From Xiphophorus maculatus (lineage: Eukaryota; Chordata; Actinopteri; Cyprinodontiformes; Poeciliidae): 64,000 bases of DNA. This document shows positions 59,301 to 64,000 of this stretch, piece by piece. Below the pieces are notes generated by a model that was given only the letters and a program-made list of their open reading frames with translations, did no database searches and had not been told where the DNA came from. A program made the position numbers and the translations under genes. The stretch is taken from the NCBI RefSeq assembly GCF_002775205.1, contig NC_036456.1, positions 6,723,463 to 6,787,462 of the forward strand. The letters run 5' to 3'. The stretch's first letter is position 1, and each line of letters begins with the position of its first letter.

Positions 59301-60807
59301 GGGAATCGAACCCAGGACCTTCTTGCTGCAAGGCAACAGTGCTACCAACTGCGCCACTGTGCAGCCCATTATTTCCAACATGTTTGTAGAATTGTTCTTT
59401 TTGAATGTCTTGAAAATAAACTACAGGTCCCACTGAGCACATTTATTCTGTTTTGATAAGACTTGTTGATAACTCAGCTTAACTCCTGATGATGTATTGA
59501 TAAAGCAGAAGCAGAAATGGTTGCAGATAATGCAATAAATCCACTGGACACCTTGAAAGAGTAAACGTGCAACGAACTGAATTTGAACTGAAATAAAAGC
59601 CTTGCCCTGCTCAGCTCCACGGAGTTCTTGATCTCCTCAGTCTTTTTCAGTCTGCTCTGGATCATCTCTTGAATCTCTGCCTGGACCACCTTCAGCTGTG
59701 CCTGAACAAAAATTTAAAGTAACAACACAGATTGTCTTAAAGATTAATAGAACTTGGTTCATAAAGTTATGAAATAAACAGTTTGGTACAAATGAGAGTA
59801 AAATCAAACAACTTAGTGGGTGACGATAACCGAGCAATGATCCAGAACGCTGCTGCTGGCGTTCTGACTAAAACCAGGAACATGGAGTTCTAAAGTCCTA
59901 CTTTTGATTAGTAGTAAATGGATCACTGATCAACATATTTTGTGTGTATTGATGATTTCATTGATGGCATTTGACAAAATTTAATATGTATTACTTGTTT
60001 CACAAATGGTGACTGTATGATGTTTTTATACATCATACATTGCCTTGTTGTTTTGGGCTACACAAATAAACCTGACTTGACTTGAAATAATGGTAAAGTC
60101 TACGACAGTGGAGTAAAATACCTTGACCCGCTTGCTCTCTTTCTCCATAGGAACGACCTCGTGGTGCTTGTGGTCCCTCTCGGTGCAGCTGGCACAGACG
60201 GGGGTCTGCTCCTTCTTGCAGAACATCTCCAGGGGCTTGTTGTGGTTTCTGCAGAGGTGACTTGTGCTGAAGGTGGCTGGATCCGTCAGCCTGTGCTTCG
60301 TCATCACCGGGTCCCTCAGGTGAGGCACCAGGTGCATTTCGCAATAAGACGCCTGACAGACCAGGCACGACTTCACCGCCGTCAGCTTGTCCTCGCTGCA
60401 GACGTCGCAAGTTATGTTGTCGGCTTTTAAGGACCGCCTGGAGGGCTTTTTCCTCGGCGCCGGCTCTGGCCTGCTTGCTTGTTTGCTCCTCATAGACCTT
60501 TTGTTGTGACACGGAACTCGGGTTTAGTAAAAATGGAAGAGGAACACGTTTGATTGTATGACGTTGAAATAGATCCGTACCTTTTGAATTGTTCGGTAAT
60601 GTCTTTTAAGACGATGTTCACCCTGAGGTCCGGACGGGTGTGGAAGCTCTCTTTGCACAGCGGACATTCGGACTTGTGGCTTGAGTCCCAGAAGCCATTT
60701 ATGCATTCAAGGCAGAAGTTGTGGCCACATGGGATGGACACCGGATCGGTGAAGCTGTCCATGCAAATGACGCACAGAACTTGCTCCTCAGACAAAGCGT
60801 ACGCCAT
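56390..60807 (-). CDS. TRIM E3 ubiquitin ligase: RING, B-boxes, coiled coil, PRY-SPRY (9 coding exons)
   Basis: The exons are 60807-60581, 60497-60122, 59701-59606, 58896-58663, 58473-58326, 58223-58197, 57316-57252, 57149-57027 and 56776-56390, in phase throughout, giving 560 residues. RING cysteines and histidine are at 12, 15, 27, 29 (His), 32, 35, 48 and 51 (CVIC ... CGHNFCLEC ... CPLC). A B-box1-like CDVC...C..C...CEMH segment and B-box2 CRNH...CKKEQTPVCASCTERDHKHHE follow. The coiled coil spans about 202-311, with EELEEKHEAAKRRAEDLLEE. The PRY-SPRY domain starts VTLDPATAASWL and includes RRYWVVKVG and VGIFLDYAEGSVSFYNAD. Family knowledge: the RING transfers ubiquitin and the PRY-SPRY selects targets, often in antiviral signalling. 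It resembles the expanded fish TRIM35/TRIM39/TRIM25-like groups; no one-to-one orthologue is claimed. The intron after the 96-bp exon uses a GC-AG donor, and the intron before 60497 has a weak pyrimidine tract but a TACTAAAC branch-point-like word. Confidence 0.93.
57350..57930. repeat. Candidate interspersed element with a duplicated palindrome
   Basis: Begins GGGCGCATTCACATCATCCC. It contains the palindrome TTGCTAGTTC / GAACTAGCAA (spacer ACT) twice, at about 57769-57791 and 57902-57924, and GTGAAC/GTTCAC pairs. It lies in a TRIM intron. The element class is not determined. Confidence 0.45.
58985..59367 (-). mobile_element. tRNA-derived SINE with (GGAT)n tail in a TRIM intron
   Basis: Read on the minus strand, the head has an A-box TGGCGCAGTTGGTAGCAC and a B-box GGTTCGATTCC. 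The body carries CATGCAAACTCCATGCAGAA and CTGGACAGGTCGCCAGTCTG words (plus-strand reading), and the tail is a GGATGGATGGATG repeat. It is flanked by the exact 14-bp duplication ATTATTTCCAACAT (58971-58984 and 59368-59381). It is 383 bp long and complete at both ends. Confidence 0.92.
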
Positions 60808-61539
60808 ATTTCTGGGTGGATTAAAAAAAAAACAATTACACAAGCTTACCTTTTCATGGAAGGGAAAGACAAGCTGAAGAAAAAAAAAAGTATATTCTGC
60901 TCTATTACAAGAACTAAAAACTGAAAACTGGACTTATGGACCCTGAATTAGAAAACGTTTGCAAAATAACTCGTAACTAAGCCATTTCTCAAAGGTACTA
61001 TTCAGTACTTTTGAGTTGAAGGCTGAAGTGTACACCAATTAAAAGGAAACTTGCACATTTTCTTTTATCTTGCTAAGTAAATCAAACCAAACGTCTCTTG
61101 TTTTACGTTAGTCAGAATTACTCACATTTTTGTCTACGTATCTACAAAATGCCAGAAAACCTAAAGAGAACATTTTGTTTTTTTCACTTTCTTCGAATTC
61201 GGAAGTTCACATACCGAACGATTGCAGTCCATTTTACACAATGACTGAAAGTCAGATTATTTCGTAATGGCTTTGGAAGACTCCGATATGTTATTGGCCT
61301 ACTAGAATTAATTGGAGACACACCTGCAGATGTACTTTAATGCCAGACCGGGAACACTTTGTTTTCTCAATTTCTTGGGTGACGTGGTGGGAAGGTTAAA
61401 TGAAGTTGGACAAGATATCATTAAGAGAGTTATGTAACTGTACAAGTCCAGTTAATCCCTAGCAACAATTCACGGATGCTTGAAGGTGCCACAATCATTA
61501 CGCAAGTATGTCCAATCATCACAGGAGATTCATTCTGTC

Positions 61540-62290
61540 ACAGAGGTGAATGTATTTTGATTTAAAATGTGCCGAGTGACCCCAGAACAAAAGCCAAAGA
61601 CCTTCTGTAGAACCAGCTGGTTGAAGCTGGTTAGACGGTATCATCATCCACAGTGAAACTGTTTCTGTACCAACATGAGCTGACAGGCCACTCAGCGAAG
61701 AAGAAACTTTTGCTTTAAAAACAAAGGTATAAGGAGCCAGTTTGCAGCTTGCCAGTCTCCACAGGAACAAAGATCTTAATTTTTGGAGACCTGTCCTGTG
61801 GTCTGATGAACCTAAAAGTTCGCCATTGTTTGGTGACAATGACCATCGGTATATTTTGAAGGAAGAACGTGGACGTTTGGACCGTTCTAACTGATGCTGT
61901 TTGGCTGCTGGATGACCTGGTCCACTTTAGAAAACAAATGGCGTCATGAGGAAAGTGGAAATATTGACGCAACATCTAGAGACATCAGCCAGGAAGAAAA
62001 ATCTTGGGCACAGATTGATCTTCCAAGTGGATAATGACTCTGAGCACAAAGCAAACGTGCTTACAATGTGGCTTAGGGACAACAGAGTCAGTATTTCTGG
62101 TGTGACCATCACAAACTTCTGAAATGAATCCTATGCAGAGGTCGTGGGAGGATCTGAAAAGGCGTGAATGAAGACTCAGTTTCACCAGTCCTGTCAGGAG
62201 GAATGGGCCAAAACTCCAGTAAACTATTGAGAAGTTTGTGGTAGGAAACCCAAAAGATTTGACCCAAGTCATGCAGTTTGAAAGACAGTT
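61540..62290 (+). mobile_element. Degenerate Tc1-like transposon in the 5' intron of the TRIM gene
   Basis: Plus-strand wording such as TTTAAAAACAAAGGTATAAG, GGAACAAAGATCTTAATTTT and GGAGACCTGTCCTGTGGTCT, then GATGAACC, is typical of a teleost Tc1 transposase coding region (the '...DLNFWRPVLWSDE' segment). Further along AGTGGATAATGACTCTGAGC, then ACAAAGC, is the D-N-D-P-K-H-like catalytic region. Many stops and indels show it is dead. Confidence 0.6.
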
Positions 62291-63199
62291 ATCCTAGCTA
62301 CTGTCCCAATGGGAGTAAACATCAGAATTTTGAAGAAAGTTACAAAGAAATCTAAGATTTAATTTCAGACAAAGAGAAGAAAGCGTGTGTGTTTTTATTT
62401 GGCGTGTGTAAATACCTGGCTTTAACTGCATATAATTTCATTAACAGTAGTTTGTGCCAAACGGTTTACACAGAGTGCAGTTAAGAAGCAATTCACAAAC
62501 AATAGTCCATACCTGCTGGTAGTAAATCTTAACAGCTTGCTCGCCTTATTTATAATGGCAGAGTCATAATAATTAACCCTAATAGGTGAAATTAAATAAC
62601 AGTACATGGGAAGTGAAGTTTAAAAATGTCAGTATTTCCTGATCATTTTTTCATGTCGGCCAGGTTAAAGTCCAGTGCCTGACTTGAATCCCCTTTGCTC
62701 CTTTACTCAGCTGCCATTTGTTGCTGTTTTAACAACTTCAAGAGGATTCATTTAAAAAGAGCAGCCTGCACATTCCTGCTGCAGGTGGAGTCGGCAAGCA
62801 GCCGACAGGTTTCCACAAATACGGTGATTGCTGCGAGTCAAATTTAGCAATTTTGTTCTCAAAATCATAATCCATTTTCCTGCAAAGCACTTGGAGTCAT
62901 GTTGCGTTTTAAAGGTGTTGCACAAATTGACTTCGCCGTAAAAATGTTCGACTTGGCTCAGGCTATGTTAGCATTGTACGTTTCAAACGTTGCTAAATTG
63001 TTTAAATTATTTAATTATGAAGTTTCTTTTTAAATAAACATTTAGCACTATTATTTATTTATTTACTTATTTATTATTATTATCCAGGTTCAGTCACCAG
63101 CATTATTTCTGGAGATCTTGTTCAAACAGCAGCACACATTTGTTCAGCTCAGATAAGAAATGATCAAAATGCTACGTATAATTATTAAAGAGGTCTTAC

Positions 63200-63400
63200 C
63201 TGTGCGGGTCGACGGCCTTCCCCAGGTGTGATGACTTCCACTAACCACTTTGCTCTTTTTATGTTGGACGCTACTCCCACTACGGCGTCCCGATCAACCG
63301 GTTTCTCCAGTTTCACCGACTCTCTGCTCTGAGTTTTCACTTTAGAGTTGCTAAGAAAATACCTGAGTGGTTTCCACACGAGTTTGTTTGTGCACAGTAA
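63200..63400 (-). promoter_or_regulatory. Possible 5' noncoding exon and promoter of the TRIM gene
   Basis: A minus-strand segment that ends CCCGCACAG before a consensus donor gtaaga (63199). It can splice to the CCACCCAG acceptor four nucleotides upstream of the TRIM ATG. The minus strand also reads AAAGTGAAAAC (about 63340) and GGTGAAACTGG (about 63305), resembling IRF-binding half-sites. The upstream limit is uncertain. Confidence 0.4.
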
Positions 63401-63409
63401 ACTTTGGTT

Positions 63410-64000
63410 TCTACACCTTGATCAATTTGACGTCCTCTAGCTTAGAAACAGAGGGTCTTAGAGCCACAGGTAAATTTAACCGTCAGACATTAATCGGTGC
63501 TGCTTCGATCAAAGCGTGAAAACTGTCTTCTTGACACACGCCAGGCAATTTATTTAACACCCTCTAAATCTCTGCTGGCAGTCGTGTTTTGTTTGTGGTC
63601 ACCGCCAACATGCGGATTTCAGCTCTTATCCCCTTTGAGGAGTTGACTCGTGAACTTAATCACAAATCTGTCAGGTTTCGGAGGATCTGGAAACTATTGC
63701 ATTTTACTTACATAAGTTACACTCCAACAACTCGCAATAAGAACTGATTAGATTTAATTTATCTTAAATATGCCGTTTACTTTCCTGTCCTCTGTCACCT
63801 TGTGAACATCCCAACCGGAGCTTATTTGGATGTGTGTGTGAGTGTGTGTAACATGTGTGTATGTGTACATATTTGCATGTAAACTTTCATTGTAGCGCTG
63901 CAGGTTGTTTTGGGGCCTTTTTTTCTCTCTCTCTTCTCTAGGTTCTTGAGTTTTTTGTGTTTTTCCCCCTCTATTTCTTGTATTTATAAAACTGTAAATT
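63410..64000. other. Window end, upstream of the TRIM gene
   Basis: No gene recognised. It contains an imperfect TG-rich tract at about 63831-63880 and pyrimidine-rich stretches near 63920-63970. Confidence 0.5.

Noticed and set aside
59023-59442. 139-codon minus-strand frame in a TRIM intron
   Set aside because: It lies almost wholly in a tRNA-derived SINE bounded by a 14-bp target duplication.

Overview
The window looks like nuclear DNA of a ray-finned (teleost) fish. Genes have many small exons with consensus splice sites, the sequence is AT-rich with long (AT)n and (AC)n microsatellites, and the interspersed repeats (Tc1-like, hAT and piggyBac MITEs, tRNA-derived SINEs, an I/Nimb-like LINE) are of teleost type. 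The species cannot be fixed from the sequence alone. All exon models below were built by eye from reading frame, phase and splice motifs. Four of the five genes give fully in-frame models; the Ig gene is less certain.

Layout. (1) 4.8-20.9 kb, minus strand: khnyn, a KH-like plus NYN RNase gene (8 coding exons, 1014 aa) with a GC-rich 5' noncoding exon near 20.5-20.9 kb and a kB/CCAAT/CRE cluster just upstream. (2) 23.6-37.9 kb, plus strand: ripk3 (12 coding exons, 482 aa), head to head with khnyn, with a TATA box and a probable 5' noncoding exon. It has a complete kinase domain and a C-terminal RHIM. Its introns carry a Tc1-like relic split by a SINE, a second Tc1-like relic, and an internally deleted LINE that itself holds a hAT MITE. 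(3) 40.9-42.8 kb, minus strand: a three-exon cerebellin (C1q-family secreted synaptic organiser, 207 aa), convergent with ripk3, with a piggyBac-type MITE just past its stop codon. (4) 46.4-52.3 kb, minus strand: a signal peptide exon, five V-type Ig exons, one transmembrane exon and a short C-terminal exon, all in phase 1. The transmembrane exon lies between Ig exon 1 and Ig exons 2-5, so this may be one odd gene, alternative isoforms, or two fused or duplicated genes. (5) 56.4-60.8 kb, minus strand: a TRIM E3 ligase with RING, B-boxes, coiled coil and PRY-SPRY (560 aa, 9 coding exons), with a probable 5' noncoding exon near 63.2-63.4 kb.

How they fit together. KHNYN is known in mammals as the endonuclease partner of ZAP in CpG-directed viral RNA decay, and RIPK3 is the necroptosis kinase. 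TRIM/PRY-SPRY and V-set Ig proteins are common in fish immune clusters. The khnyn, ripk3 and cerebellin neighbourhood matches human 14q11.2-q12 (RIPK3, CBLN3, KHNYN), so it is an ancient linkage; the Ig and TRIM genes look like teleost-side neighbours. I see no wholly new system. The points most worth a second look are a duplicated UBA-like module inside KHNYN, the regulatory clusters at the divergent khnyn and ripk3 promoters, the Ig gene architecture, and several precisely bounded mobile elements and perfect inverted repeats.
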